Shown here: positions 35,068-43,544 of the stretch, piece after piece | Numbering within the stretch: position 1 is the stretch's first letter | Layout of the letters: each line of letters begins with the position of its first letter | Source: JACCTU01 sp963700495 | GTDB lineage: Bacteria > Actinomycetota > Thermoleophilia > Gaiellales > Gaiellaceae | Assembly: GCA_963700495.1 (NCBI GenBank) | Contig: CAVOXT010000004.1 | Coordinates: forward strand, 186,001 to 250,000 | DNA length: 64,000 bases | Direction of reading: 5' to 3' | Translations under genes and position numbers: made by a program | Notes under the pieces: model-generated | Told to the model about the DNA's origin: nothing | Seen by the model: only the letters and a program-made list of their open reading frames with translations | Databases searched by the model: none

Positions 35068-35592
35068 ATGCGTAACCGGGTAACCGTCATCGCCCTACTA
35101 GTCGCGCTGGCCCTGCCGGCCGGCCTTGCTGCGGCCACAGCTCAGCTCTCGCAGGGCCCGCAGCCGATCTACGCGGCGTTCTCGCTGATCAAAGAGGGCA
35201 AGGGGCGCACCCAGCGCTGCGGTGAGTACACGATCACCACGGCGACCTACACCGGCACGTCGGTGAGCCCCGACCCCCGCCTCGCCGGCCCTGCGGTCTA
35301 TTCGAGCCGGATCAGCGCGCTGAAGGGCAAGCCGACCGGCGTCGCCACCGGCACGCTCACGATCCGGAACAGCGGGAGGGTGCGCCTCCGGGCGAACCTC
35401 ACCGGTGTGATGACCCAGGGCATCGTCGTCAACGGGATCGCCGCGGGGACGCTGAGCGCCCCGACCGCCATGCTGATGGCGAACGTGACGATCGTCTTCG
35501 ACGACAGGCAGTCGGTCGCGGTCTTCCGGCTCGGCCTGGAGAGCGGCGCCAACACGGCGGTCGCGTACCCGCCCGTTCCTCGCTGCCCTTAG
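35068..35592 (+). CDS. Secreted hypothetical protein
   Basis: A 174-residue protein with a clear signal peptide (VIALLVALALPAGLAAATA). The rest is soluble, rich in Thr, Gly and Ser, and looks beta-stranded: QRCGEYTITTATYTGTSVS, GVATGTLTIRNSGRVRLRANLTG, NVTIVFDDRQSVAVFRLGL. Cysteines at about residue 50 and at the C-terminus (PRCP) could pair. I do not recognise the family. It follows the protease by 75 bases in the same direction and converges with the histidine kinase, whose stop it overlaps by four bases. Confidence 0.7.
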   Translation: MRNRVTVIALLVALALPAGLAAATAQLSQGPQPIYAAFSLIKEGKGRTQRCGEYTITTATYTGTSVSPDPRLAGPAVYSSRISALKGKPTGVATGTLTIRNSGRVRLRANLTGVMTQGIVVNGIAAGTLSAPTAMLMANVTIVFDDRQSVAVFRLGLESGANTAVAYPPVPRCP

Positions 35593-37271
35593 GCGGCGGG
35601 GACTGCGCCCCGCGCGAGCGGGAGCTCGAAGTAGAGCGATGCCCCGCGGCCGCGCTCGGCCTCGGCCCAGATCCGCCCGCCCATGCGGTTCACCAGCTCG
35701 CGGGAGATGTACAGCCCGAGGCCGGTGCCGCCGATGCCCTGCGTCTGCTGCGGGTCGAGCCGGTAGAAGCGCTCGAAGATCCGCTCGGCCGCCGAGGGGT
35801 CGAACCCGAGGCCCTCGTCGTGAACGGCGAAGCGCATGACGTCGCCGTCCGCCTCGAGACCGACGCGGACCGTCCCGCCGTTCGGCGAGTACTTGACCGC
35901 GTTGTCGATGATGTTCCCGAGCACCTGACGCAGCCGATCGGGGTCGCAGTCGACCTGCGGCAGCGACCCGTTGGTCTGGATGTGGACCTCGACGCCCTCC
36001 GGCGCGCGGTGGCGAACCGCCTCGACGACCGAGCGGGCGACCTCCGCGACGTCGCAGCGCTCGTGCGTGACCTCGATTCGGCCCGCCTCGATCCGGCTCG
36101 CCAGCAAGATCTGGTCGACGATCCGCGAGAGCCGGTCCGACTCGTTCACGATCATCTCGAGAAAGTCGTCGCGCCGGCCCGTCTCGAGATCGTCGCCGTG
36201 TCGGAGCAGTGTCCTCGCAGCGCCCGAGATCGACGTCATCGGGGTGCGCAGCTCGTGTGAGGCGGTCGAGACGAAGTCGCTTCGCATCGTCTCGAGCGCA
36301 CGCTCCTCGGTGACGTCACGGACCGCGTAGACGACGCCGTCGCCGAAGTCGACGCTCGTGATCGAGAGCCACCGCTCGTGCCCGAGCTCGAGCGGGACCA
36401 CGGCCGCGCTGCCGACGCCGGAGTGCGCGTCCGGCTGCCGCGCGAGGCGATCCCAGCCCGGCAGAAGCCGTCCGAGCTCGCGCCCGATGGCGCCGTGCTC
36501 GTCGATCCCCGTGAGCTTCTCGGCGGCGGGGTTCCAGAACCGAACGCGGCCGGTGGAATCCGTGAGGATCACGCCGTCGCTGACGTGCTCGAGCGCCCGC
36601 AGGGCCTCTGCCCGCGACTCGGCCTCGTGGCGCGAGGACTGCTCGGCCTCGTAGAGCTGCCCGAGCCGGCGTGGCGTGAGGATGAACAGCGCGACCCCGA
36701 TTCCGAGCGCGAGCGTTCCGAGCGAGATGAGCACGACGAGCAGCTGCCGGTACAGGTCGCGTTGTTCGCGCCTGGCGTCCGCGACCGTTCGGTCGGTCGC
36801 GTTGAGCATCCTCCGGGACGTCACCCGGAGCTCTGCGAGCTTCGCCTCCAGCTGTGGGCGAAGCGCCGCGCGCGTACCCGGGTTGGGCTCGCGGATCTGG
36901 AGGTTGAACAGCCCCTGGAGGTCCGCGATCTGCGCCGTCGCGAGACGTGTGAGCGGTGCGAGCTCAGGGTGGCGCTCGTGGAACTTCGCGACCTGTGCGA
37001 GGGTGCCGCTCGCCTTGGACTGAGCGACGTCGTAGCGGATGCGGCGGGCGGGGTCGTCGGTCATGAGGTACGCCTGGAGGGCCGCCTCCTGCTCGAGGAG
37101 GCTCTCCGTCAGCTCGTGCACGAGCGACCGGAGCGGGATCGCATCGTCGGCGTACTTCTCGGTCGCGCTCTTCTGGATCTGCGCAGGCACGTAGACGGCA
37201 GCCGCGAGGATCCCGGCAAGAAGCGCGATCAGGATGCCGATCGCGAGCCTGAGCTGCGCTGCAACACTCAT
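35589..37271 (-). CDS. Membrane sensor histidine kinase with CHASE3-like, PAS and kinase domains
   Basis: A 560-residue sensor. Two helices (about 10-30 and 178-198) bracket an extracytoplasmic helical domain like CHASE3. A PAS domain (ALEHVSDGVILTDSTGRVRF, FWNPAAEKLTG) follows near 230-320. The dimerisation/phosphoacceptor helix carries STASHELRTPMTSI with His339; the ATP domain has NIIDNAVKYSPNGG, VHDEGLGFDP, IFERFYRLD and GGTGLGLYISREL. All catalytic boxes are present. No response regulator gene lies nearby, so it is an orphan kinase here. Its signal is unknown; it may sense envelope state given the surrounding genes. Confidence 0.92.
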   Translation of the reverse strand: MSVAAQLRLAIGILIALLAGILAAAVYVPAQIQKSATEKYADDAIPLRSLVHELTESLLEQEAALQAYLMTDDPARRIRYDVAQSKASGTLAQVAKFHERHPELAPLTRLATAQIADLQGLFNLQIREPNPGTRAALRPQLEAKLAELRVTSRRMLNATDRTVADARREQRDLYRQLLVVLISLGTLALGIGVALFILTPRRLGQLYEAEQSSRHEAESRAEALRALEHVSDGVILTDSTGRVRFWNPAAEKLTGIDEHGAIGRELGRLLPGWDRLARQPDAHSGVGSAAVVPLELGHERWLSITSVDFGDGVVYAVRDVTEERALETMRSDFVSTASHELRTPMTSISGAARTLLRHGDDLETGRRDDFLEMIVNESDRLSRIVDQILLASRIEAGRIEVTHERCDVAEVARSVVEAVRHRAPEGVEVHIQTNGSLPQVDCDPDRLRQVLGNIIDNAVKYSPNGGTVRVGLEADGDVMRFAVHDEGLGFDPSAAERIFERFYRLDPQQTQGIGGTGLGLYISRELVNRMGGRIWAEAERGRGASLYFELPLARGAVPAA

Positions 37272-37343
37272 AGGCGCTCGGTTGTCGTCATGAGTTCCGC
37301 CCGGCGACGGCGACCGCTTGGACGGGCGTAGCCTACCCGGCCC

Positions 37344-37409
37344 GGGTCAGCGGTCGGAGTCGGTTCGTCGGCTCCCACGCCCGCGACTGTGGGCTCCGAC
37401 CGCTGGCCC
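37344..37409. other. Long imperfect stem-loop between kinase and ABM-like gene
   Basis: Bases 37344-37359 pair with 37394-37409 over 16 positions with a single T:G wobble, and an inner CCCAC/GTGGG stem (37374-37378 with 37389-37393) closes the loop. On the minus strand it lies 10 bases downstream of the stop of the small gene at 37419 and 73 bases upstream of the kinase start. A terminator or an attenuator-like leader are the likeliest roles; no U-tract follows. Confidence 0.5.
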
Positions 37410-37418
37410 TAACGAGGG

Positions 37419-37697
37419 TTAGCGCTTGACGACTCTGTGGACTTCCAGGTACTCGATCATCGGCGGCCCGTCACCGAAGCCTGCCTCGTCGCGGGCGGCG
37501 GCGACCTTGTTCGCCCAAGCCTCGGCCTCTTCGCGCGAGTCCCAGACTTCGACGATGCGGATCTTCCCGTCTTCGCCGAGTGCGGCTACGTGGAATTGCC
37601 CTCCAGGTGGAGGCGCGTCGCCCATTCCCAAGCGCTCCCTCATCTGCTCGTACTCCTCGGGCGTGATTCGCGTCTCGACGATCCGTGCGATTGCCAC
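37419..37697 (-). CDS. Small ABM-like (dimeric alpha/beta-barrel) protein
   Basis: A 92-residue cytoplasmic protein with the pattern of the antibiotic-biosynthesis-monooxygenase / dimeric alpha-beta-barrel fold: ITPEEYEQMRERLGM helix, FHVAALGEDGKIRIVEVWDS strands and EEAEAWANKVAAAR helix, then IEYLEVHRVVK. Such proteins are often stand-alone and of unknown substrate. The GTG start at 37697 is set by a clear ribosome site (AAGGAGG). It sits upstream of the histidine kinase with a stem-loop in between and does not look like part of glycan synthesis. Confidence 0.72.
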   Translation of the reverse strand: MAIARIVETRITPEEYEQMRERLGMGDAPPPGGQFHVAALGEDGKIRIVEVWDSREEAEAWANKVAAARDEAGFGDGPPMIEYLEVHRVVKR

Positions 37698-37702
37698 GTA
37701 GC

Positions 37703-37709
37703 CCTCCTT
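37703..37709 (-). promoter_or_regulatory. Ribosome binding site fixing a GTG start
   Basis: AAGGAGG on the minus strand, five bases before the GTG at 37697 of the ABM-like gene. It is one of only two textbook ribosome sites I noted in the window. Confidence 0.75.
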
Positions 37710-37742
37710 GTTGAGTACGAAGACACTACTCCCGAAGCACCT

Positions 37743-38717
37743 TCAGGAGTCCCGATCTGTCCTTCTACGGCCACGCCCGCCCAGATCCTTGTTCGACTCC
37801 ATGTCGAACCACATCGCGAAGAGCATGAACTGTGACCCCGAGATCAGGAGCAGCGCGACGAGGACGATCGTCGGGGTCGTGATCGCGTTTCCCTTGAGAC
37901 GCAGCACGAACTCGAGCAGACCGAGGCCGAGGCCGAGCGCCGTCATCAGCAAGCCGAGGGCGTAGAAGAAGACGAGCGGGTGGAAGTCGCGGATGACGTA
38001 CTTCTCGCGCATGCGCCAGAAGAACCCCTTGATCAATAGCCAGGAGATCCGCGGAACGACCTTGCGCAGCCGGATCCCCGAGCGCTCGCCGACGTTGTAG
38101 ATCGGGCGTGACGGATAGTCGCGCACCCGGGCGTTCCAGACGTTCAGGTGGACGAGCATGTCGTTCGGGAAGCCGTAGCCCTTGTAGATGCGGTCGAGAT
38201 CGAGCAGCTCGAGGTACTGGTGCGAGATGGCCGTGTACCCGGTCTGCGAGTCCGCGACGTGCCAGTAGCCCGACGCGACCTTTGTCAGGAGCGAGAGGAC
38301 GGCGTTGCCGAGGTAGCGGTAGCGCGGGATCAGCTCCCACGCCTGCCCGGTGAAGAGGCGGTTCGCCTTCGAGTAGTCCACCTCACCGCGCGCGACGGGC
38401 AGCACGAGCGCGGCGAGGTCGTCGGGATCCATCTGGTTGTCGGCGGCCATGACCGCCGTGACGTCGACTCCCTCGTCCCGCGCGTGCTTGTAGCCGGTCA
38501 CGATCGCCGCACCGACCCCCTGGTTCCGGTCGTGCCGGACGAGCTCGACGCGCGGATCCTGGATCGCCTCGACCACTGCGGCGGTGCCGTCGCTCGAGTA
38601 GTCGTCCACGACGATGATCCGGTCGACGAAGTCGGGGACACCCTCGACCGTGGAGCCGACGAGCTTCTCCTCGTTGTGGGCCGGGATCACGACCGCGACC
38701 GACTTGCCCTCCAGCAC
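37743..38717 (-). CDS. GT2 glycosyltransferase with C-terminal membrane helices
   Basis: A 324-residue protein from GTG 38717. The GT-A domain has VAVVIPAHNEEKLVG, IIVVDDYSSDGT, ADNQMDPDDL and the acceptor motif HVADSQTGYTAIS. Two hydrophobic segments near 250-310 (LVFFYALGLLMTALGLGLGL and IVLVALLLISGSQFMLFAMW) anchor it, as in GtrB/DPM-like enzymes. It probably makes a polyprenyl-phosphate sugar or transfers sugar to a lipid at the inner face of the membrane. It is separated by only ten bases from the membrane protein gene upstream, the start of a long same-strand run to 45906. Confidence 0.83.
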   Translation of the reverse strand: MLEGKSVAVVIPAHNEEKLVGSTVEGVPDFVDRIIVVDDYSSDGTAAVVEAIQDPRVELVRHDRNQGVGAAIVTGYKHARDEGVDVTAVMAADNQMDPDDLAALVLPVARGEVDYSKANRLFTGQAWELIPRYRYLGNAVLSLLTKVASGYWHVADSQTGYTAISHQYLELLDLDRIYKGYGFPNDMLVHLNVWNARVRDYPSRPIYNVGERSGIRLRKVVPRISWLLIKGFFWRMREKYVIRDFHPLVFFYALGLLMTALGLGLGLLEFVLRLKGNAITTPTIVLVALLLISGSQFMLFAMWFDMESNKDLGGRGRRRTDRDS

Positions 38718-38727
38718 GCTCAGGAGG

Positions 38728-39687
38728 CTAACGCGGCGGCCGGGTGAACCGGACCGCCACCGCTCCCGCAACGAGGTACGGGATCAGGTTCATCGCGTGC
38801 AGCACGAACGCGTACGAGAGTGCCTCGGAGGCGGGCACGTCGTAGGCGTCCAGGGCCACCACGACCGCGGCCTCGAACACCCCGAGCGCTCCCGGAGCGG
38901 CGGGGAGGATGACCGAGAACCCCACGGCGGTCAGGATCAGCACCCCCGACGCCGGCGGCAGGCCGAGGTCGAACGCGAGCGTCAGGAGCCAGAACGAGAA
39001 CGCGCTCAGGACCCACCCGAGCGTGGTCAGACCGAGCGCGGTCAGCGCCAGCTTCACGTCCCGCAGGGCGACGAGGCCGCGGCCGAAGTTCGCGGCGGCG
39101 TGCTCGACCCAGTCCATGTGCCCGAACGGAAGCCGCCGCAGCAGCCGGTCGAGCACGTGGAACGGGCGCTCGCCGAAGATCGCGAAGAGCGCTGCGACGC
39201 TGCCAAGGACGACCGCGAGGACCAGCGCGACCGTCGCCGCCGCGCCCACCCATTGGACCTCGGGCAGCCAGGGCAGCGTCACCAGCAGGAGCAGCAGCAG
39301 GCAGAAGACGTCCAGCACCCGCTCGAGCCCGACGGTCGCGACGCACTCCGCCGGCGACGTCCGCGCCCGGCGGTTGAGCGCGATCACGCGCGCCGCTTCC
39401 CCGGCCCGGAGCGGCAGCATGCTGTTGACCGCGAGCCCGACGAGCGACGCGGCCGTCACGGCGCCGAGAGGTGGGCGCGTCTCGCGGTGGAACAGCAGCT
39501 GCCAGCGGAGCGCGCGGAGAAAGACGCTCACCGCGAGCACCGCGAGCGAGGGGACGACCCACCAGAGGTTCGCCGCCTTCAGCGCCTCCCAGACCTCGTC
39601 CGGATGCGCGTTCCGGACGGCGAGATAGCCGAAGACGACGGTCGAGACGAGCGCGACCGCCCACAGAGCCGCGTGTCGCTTGTTCAC
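38728..39687 (-). CDS. LPG-synthase-TM / UPF0104 family membrane protein
   Basis: A 319-residue membrane protein with about eight helices, GTG start at 39687 overlapping the previous stop. LRALRWQLLF, SLVGLAVNSMLPLRAGEAARV, VGLERVLDVFCLLLLLL and PAAPGALGVFEAAVVVAL are signatures of the lysylphosphatidylglycerol synthetase membrane domain family (UPF0104), often found without the catalytic soluble half in glycan clusters. The stand-alone form is thought to help lipid or glycolipid movement across the membrane, but its activity is unsettled. Its neighbours are a Wzz-like protein and a GT2. Confidence 0.82.
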   Translation of the reverse strand: MNKRHAALWAVALVSTVVFGYLAVRNAHPDEVWEALKAANLWWVVPSLAVLAVSVFLRALRWQLLFHRETRPPLGAVTAASLVGLAVNSMLPLRAGEAARVIALNRRARTSPAECVATVGLERVLDVFCLLLLLLVTLPWLPEVQWVGAAATVALVLAVVLGSVAALFAIFGERPFHVLDRLLRRLPFGHMDWVEHAAANFGRGLVALRDVKLALTALGLTTLGWVLSAFSFWLLTLAFDLGLPPASGVLILTAVGFSVILPAAPGALGVFEAAVVVALDAYDVPASEALSYAFVLHAMNLIPYLVAGAVAVRFTRPPR

Positions 39688-40469
39688 CTGGTGCGTCGCA
39701 TGCCGGCCGCGGCCTCCCAGAGCAGCGCGGCGGCGAGACCGAGCAGGAGGCCGAGGAACGCGCCCACGACGATCTGGTTTCGACGGTTCTGCGCCGTCAC
39801 CTTGCGCGCCGTCGCCTCCTCGACGACACGCGCCCGCTCGATCTCCTGCGCGAGCGCGAGGTTCTGCTTCGCGGTCAGGAGGTCGTCGGAGAGCTCTCCG
39901 CGGCGCAGGACGAGGAAGCCGGCCGCCGCGTCCGTCCCCCCGGTGCGCAGCTGATCGTCGAGGCGGGCGAGCTCTGCCTCGCCCTGTTCGATCGCGTCCT
40001 GGAGGACCTCGATCTTCGCGTCGGCGTAGCCGGAGACGCCGTTGACGATCTCCCGGGCGAGTCCGGTCGCAGCCGGCGCGACCTTGCGCGAGTCTCCTTC
40101 GACCCGGACGCGGACGAGCGGGTTCTGGCCGAGCCGCGACACGTTGCCCTTGACCGCGGCGACCGAGACCTTGCCGTTCAGCTCGCCGCGCTCCAGCCCG
40201 AGTGCGCGCTCGACGCGGCGCTGCGCCGCGCCCGACCCGGCGATCTCGCCCGCCGTCGCGGGGTTCGTGCTCAGGCTCTGCACCTGCGCGCCCTGGGGTG
40301 TCACCGGCTGACCGAGGTAGACGAGCGCCGTGCCGCGCCAGACGTCGGCGCCTCCGAGCGAGAGCGCGTATCCGATCGCAGCGCCTGCGACGAGCCCGAG
40401 AACCGGAAGCCACCAGCGCGCCACGACCGCCGACCAGTAGCGGCGGACGTCGATCTCCGGTTCGCTCAT
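39684..40469 (-). CDS. Wzz-like chain-length determinant protein
   Basis: A 261-residue protein with two membrane helices: one near 20-40 (VVARWWLPVLGLVAGAAIG) and one near 235-252 (IVVGAFLGLLLGLAAALLW). Between them is a mostly helical external domain with a coiled-coil-like stretch (AIEQGEAELARLDDQL). The two-helix/external-coil plan is that of polysaccharide co-polymerases. There is no fused or adjacent tyrosine kinase and no phosphatase, so control by phosphorylation, common in Wzc systems, is not evident here. It probably sets polymer length for the Wzy-like protein at 26136. Confidence 0.75.
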   Translation of the reverse strand: MSEPEIDVRRYWSAVVARWWLPVLGLVAGAAIGYALSLGGADVWRGTALVYLGQPVTPQGAQVQSLSTNPATAGEIAGSGAAQRRVERALGLERGELNGKVSVAAVKGNVSRLGQNPLVRVRVEGDSRKVAPAATGLAREIVNGVSGYADAKIEVLQDAIEQGEAELARLDDQLRTGGTDAAAGFLVLRRGELSDDLLTAKQNLALAQEIERARVVEEATARKVTAQNRRNQIVVGAFLGLLLGLAAALLWEAAAGMRRTR

Positions 40470-41368
40470 CCGGCGGCGACTCTATCCGCTGCCCAGGACC
40501 ATTGAGCCCGCAGACCGTCCTCGAGCGACGTGCGCGGCGTCCAGCCGAGCTCGTCCCCGATGCGCGTCACGTCGGCGGCCGTGCGGCGTGCATCGCCGCG
40601 CGCACGATCGCCCTGGCGCAGGCGGGCCTCCCGGCCGGAGACGCGCTCGAGCAGCGCGATCGCCTCCCGGAGCGTTGCCTCCTCGCCGCCGCCGACGTTG
40701 TAGACGGCGCCCTGCGTCGCGCGATCCATCGCGGCGATCGTCGCCTCGACGACGTCGGCGACGAACGTGAACGACCGCGACGGATCGCCGAAGAGCTCGA
40801 ACTCGCGGGCCTCGAGGAGCGCGTCGATCAGGAGCGAGAAGCCCATGTCCGGCCGCTGCCGCGGGCCGAAGACGGTGAAGTAGCGCAGGACGACGGCCTC
40901 GACCGGGTACGCGCGCACGAGCTGCTCGCCCGCGAGCTTCGTGATCCCGTAGGGCGAGATCGGGAGGAGCCCCGCGTCCTCGGGCGTCGGATAGTGCGCC
41001 GCGTCGCCGTAGACCGACGACGACGACGCGAAGACGAGCCTGGCACCGGCGCTCGCCGCGGCCTCGAGCACGCGCTGCGTCGCGAGCACGTTACGGCGCA
41101 GGTAGAGATCGAAGTGCTCGAAGCTCGGGCGCACGCCCGCCTGCGCCGCGAGGTGGAAGACGCCCTGCACGCCGCGCAGGTCGAGCGTTTCCTCTGCGAG
41201 ATCGAGGCGCTGGACGTCGAACGCCGCGGCGTTCTCCTTCTTGCGGGCCGGGTCGTAGTAGTCGGTGAAGGCGTCGATCGCCAAGACCTCGTCGCCGCGC
41301 GCGAGCAGCGCCTCGACGAGGTGCGAGCCGATGAACCCGGCGGCGCCGGTGACGACGTAGCGGCTCAT
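40466..41368 (-). CDS. UDP-glucose/glucuronate 4-epimerase-like SDR
   Basis: A 300-residue extended SDR, ATG at 41368. GAAGFIG at residues 8-14 binds NAD, IDAFTDYYDPARK resembles UDP-glucuronate 4-epimerases, FHLAAQAGVRPSF follows, and FASSSSVYGDAA with SPYGITKLAGE supply the catalytic residues. YFTVFGPRQRPDMGF and FGDPSRSFTFVADVV agree with that branch. The product would be UDP-galacturonate or a related epimer, a candidate substrate for sulfation or transfer. Coupled on both sides by ATGA-type overlaps with the Wzz-like and sulfotransferase genes. Confidence 0.82.
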   Translation of the reverse strand: MSRYVVTGAAGFIGSHLVEALLARGDEVLAIDAFTDYYDPARKKENAAAFDVQRLDLAEETLDLRGVQGVFHLAAQAGVRPSFEHFDLYLRRNVLATQRVLEAAASAGARLVFASSSSVYGDAAHYPTPEDAGLLPISPYGITKLAGEQLVRAYPVEAVVLRYFTVFGPRQRPDMGFSLLIDALLEAREFELFGDPSRSFTFVADVVEATIAAMDRATQGAVYNVGGGEEATLREAIALLERVSGREARLRQGDRARGDARRTAADVTRIGDELGWTPRTSLEDGLRAQWSWAADRVAAG

Positions 41369-42309
41369 GCGCTCCGGCGAATGTAGACCTGGCGCAGCCG
41401 CCAGAGCGGGGACTTCCGCACGAGCGGGAGCGTGTGCGACCAGAGGCCGCGCCTGGCTGCGTACGAGGCCCGCTCGGCGGCGGCTCGAGCGCGGCGTCCG
41501 GGTTGCGGGTGCGCGCGCTCGTAGCCGAGCTCGGCGAGCAGGTCGCCCGCGATCGCCTCGAACAGCTCGGCGTCCTGGGGCCGCATCTCCTGCCGCCACG
41601 CGCGCACGTCGCGTACGGGCGGCTGCGCGAGACGCGGGTGGTCGGCGTCGACGGGATCATCGCGCCGGTGGTACTCCAGCATGGCCGGCTCGTACTCGAG
41701 CTCGAGGAACTCGCAGACCTCCCGCAGGCGCGCCTCCGGCTCGGCGACGAGGTCCTCGTAGCGCAGCTCGAGGTATCTGTGCGAGCCCCCGAAGCGACGC
41801 GCGGCGAGCACCTCGGTCCGCCAGGCACAGGCGAAGTCGCCCAGGCCGCGCGGACGCGCGAGGTTGAAGCGCGGCCTGCGCTTCATCGCGAGCATCGAGA
41901 GGGCCGCATCTCGGCCGTCGCGCACGATGTGCACGTAGGCCGCGTCCGGGAACGCGCGCTCGAGCACGTCGAGGTGCTGCATGTAGAGCGGAGTCTTCTC
42001 ACCGAAGCGGGGCTTGCCCTTCGAGTCGGCGTAGCAGCGGTAGATCGCCTGGATCGCTTCGGAGAACGAAGGGCGCTCGGGCAGCCGGCGGGCGACCTCG
42101 GCCGGATCCACGCCCCACTCGCGGATCTTCGGGAGCCGCCGCAGGTCCTCGACGAAGGCCTCGCGTTCCGGATGCTCGCCGTGCCGGTCCCACAGCTGCG
42201 GGATGAAGTACGACTCACTCGGGATCGCGAGCTGCGAGTTCGCGTCGAGCATCGCCTTCAGCAGCGTCGTGCCGCTGCGCGAGACGCCCAGGACGACGAC
42301 GGCGCTCAC
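41365..42309 (-). CDS. Sulfotransferase (PAPS-dependent)
   Basis: A 314-residue sulfotransferase starting with GTG at 42309. The 5'-phosphosulfate loop is LGVSRSGTTLLKAML near residues 6-20, and the 3'-phosphate motif is HIVRDGRDAALSML around 128. RYLELRYEDLVAEPEARLREV is the conserved stretch seen in Sulfotransfer_3 proteins. It would move sulfate from PAPS to a hydroxyl of a sugar or other acceptor in the cytoplasm. No PAPS-making genes are in the window. It stands between the epimerase and two beta-propeller proteins; sulfated glycans are uncommon in actinobacteria, which makes the context notable. Confidence 0.87.
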   Translation of the reverse strand: MSAVVVLGVSRSGTTLLKAMLDANSQLAIPSESYFIPQLWDRHGEHPEREAFVEDLRRLPKIREWGVDPAEVARRLPERPSFSEAIQAIYRCYADSKGKPRFGEKTPLYMQHLDVLERAFPDAAYVHIVRDGRDAALSMLAMKRRPRFNLARPRGLGDFACAWRTEVLAARRFGGSHRYLELRYEDLVAEPEARLREVCEFLELEYEPAMLEYHRRDDPVDADHPRLAQPPVRDVRAWRQEMRPQDAELFEAIAGDLLAELGYERAHPQPGRRARAAAERASYAARRGLWSHTLPLVRKSPLWRLRQVYIRRSA

Positions 42310-43544
42310 CGCTCGTCGAGCGCGTAGACGCGGTGGTAGCCCGTCAGGTACATGCGGTCCGGATCGGCGACGATCGGCGAGTACTTGCCGTCTGCGAACT
42401 GCCACACGAGCCTGCCGGTGCGCGCGTCGAGCCCGTAGGTGCGCTCCCTCAGCGTCGAGAAGTAGACGACCCCGCGCACGACGGTGGGTGAGCCGGAGAT
42501 CGGCCCGTTCGCACGAAAGCGCCAGCGCACGTCGCCCGTCGCCGCGTCGAGCGCATAGAACCAGCGCGAATAGGAGCCGATCAGGACGAGCTGGTGCCAC
42601 ACCGACGGCGACGAATACACGTAGCTGCCGGTCGACTGTGACCACTGCAGGTTTCCCGACGACGCGCCGTATGAGTACACCTTGCCGTCGGTGCTGCCGA
42701 CGTACACGCGCCCGTAGGCCGCCGCGGGCGTCGAGTAGAACTGGCCGCGGTTGCCCAGCCGCTGCTGCGCCGCGGTGCGCCAGACCAGCTTCCCCGTCTC
42801 GCGGTCGAGCGCGTAGAGATGGTGGTCGTACGAGCCGACGTAGACGCGGTCGCCCGAGACCGCGACCGCGCTCTTGATCCGGCCGTTCGTCCGATACACC
42901 CACTTGACCTTGCCGGTGCGCGCGAAGAGCGCGTAGACGCGCCCGCTCCAGTCGCCGAGGTAGACAACGTCGTCGACGACGACCGGCGAGGACTCGCTCG
43001 GCGCGATCCGCGTCTGCCAGCGGAATTGCCCGAAGCCGGCGAATCTCGCGACGACAAGCCCCTGCAGCCCCGGCTCCTCGCCGCGGTTGCACGGGTGCGC
43101 GTTCAGGTACGTCTGGATCACGAGGTGCTCCCAGACCGCGGGCGAACTCGCCACGCACCGGCCGGAGTCCTTCTTCCACGCGCGCTTTCCGGTCTTCGCA
43201 TTCACGGCGTAGAGCCGGCCGTAGTTGTTCGTGAAGTAGAGGCGCCCGTAGCCGATCGCAGGCGGAAACTCGACGAGCGTTCGGGCGCGGAAGAACCAGC
43301 GCACCTTGAAGGGCGGCCGGTGCGGGTAGTTGACGACGCCGTGCCGCTCGGGGTCGAAGCGGAACGTCGGCCAGAAGACGCCCGGCTCGGGCGGCGGCGG
43401 CGGCTCGACCTCCGTCGGCACGAACTCCTCGGTCGACGAGCCGCGCACGTCGCGGCCTTCGCGGTAGCGGACGCCGGCGAACACCGCGACGCCGACGAGC
43501 ACGAGGACGAGCAGCGCGGCGCCCGCCAGGAGCGCCTTCTTCAT
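42306..43544 (-). CDS. Membrane-anchored PQQ-like beta-propeller protein
   Basis: A 412-residue protein with one N-terminal helix (LLAGAALLVLVLVGVAVFA) and a Pro-rich linker (EVEPPPPPEPG) followed by about seven propeller blades. Blades are marked by GRLYAVNAKTGKRAWKK, GRVYALFARTGKVKWVYR, HHLYALDRETGKLVWRT, GKVYSYGASSGNLQW, RWFYALDAATGDVRWRF and RTYGLDARTGRLVWQF. The blades resemble BamB/quinoprotein repeats but lack a quinoprotein catalytic core, so a binding scaffold outside the membrane is likelier than a dehydrogenase. It is a paralogue of the next gene, sharing the blade STGSYVYSSP. Confidence 0.85.
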   Translation of the reverse strand: MKKALLAGAALLVLVLVGVAVFAGVRYREGRDVRGSSTEEFVPTEVEPPPPPEPGVFWPTFRFDPERHGVVNYPHRPPFKVRWFFRARTLVEFPPAIGYGRLYFTNNYGRLYAVNAKTGKRAWKKDSGRCVASSPAVWEHLVIQTYLNAHPCNRGEEPGLQGLVVARFAGFGQFRWQTRIAPSESSPVVVDDVVYLGDWSGRVYALFARTGKVKWVYRTNGRIKSAVAVSGDRVYVGSYDHHLYALDRETGKLVWRTAAQQRLGNRGQFYSTPAAAYGRVYVGSTDGKVYSYGASSGNLQWSQSTGSYVYSSPSVWHQLVLIGSYSRWFYALDAATGDVRWRFRANGPISGSPTVVRGVVYFSTLRERTYGLDARTGRLVWQFADGKYSPIVADPDRMYLTGYHRVYALDER

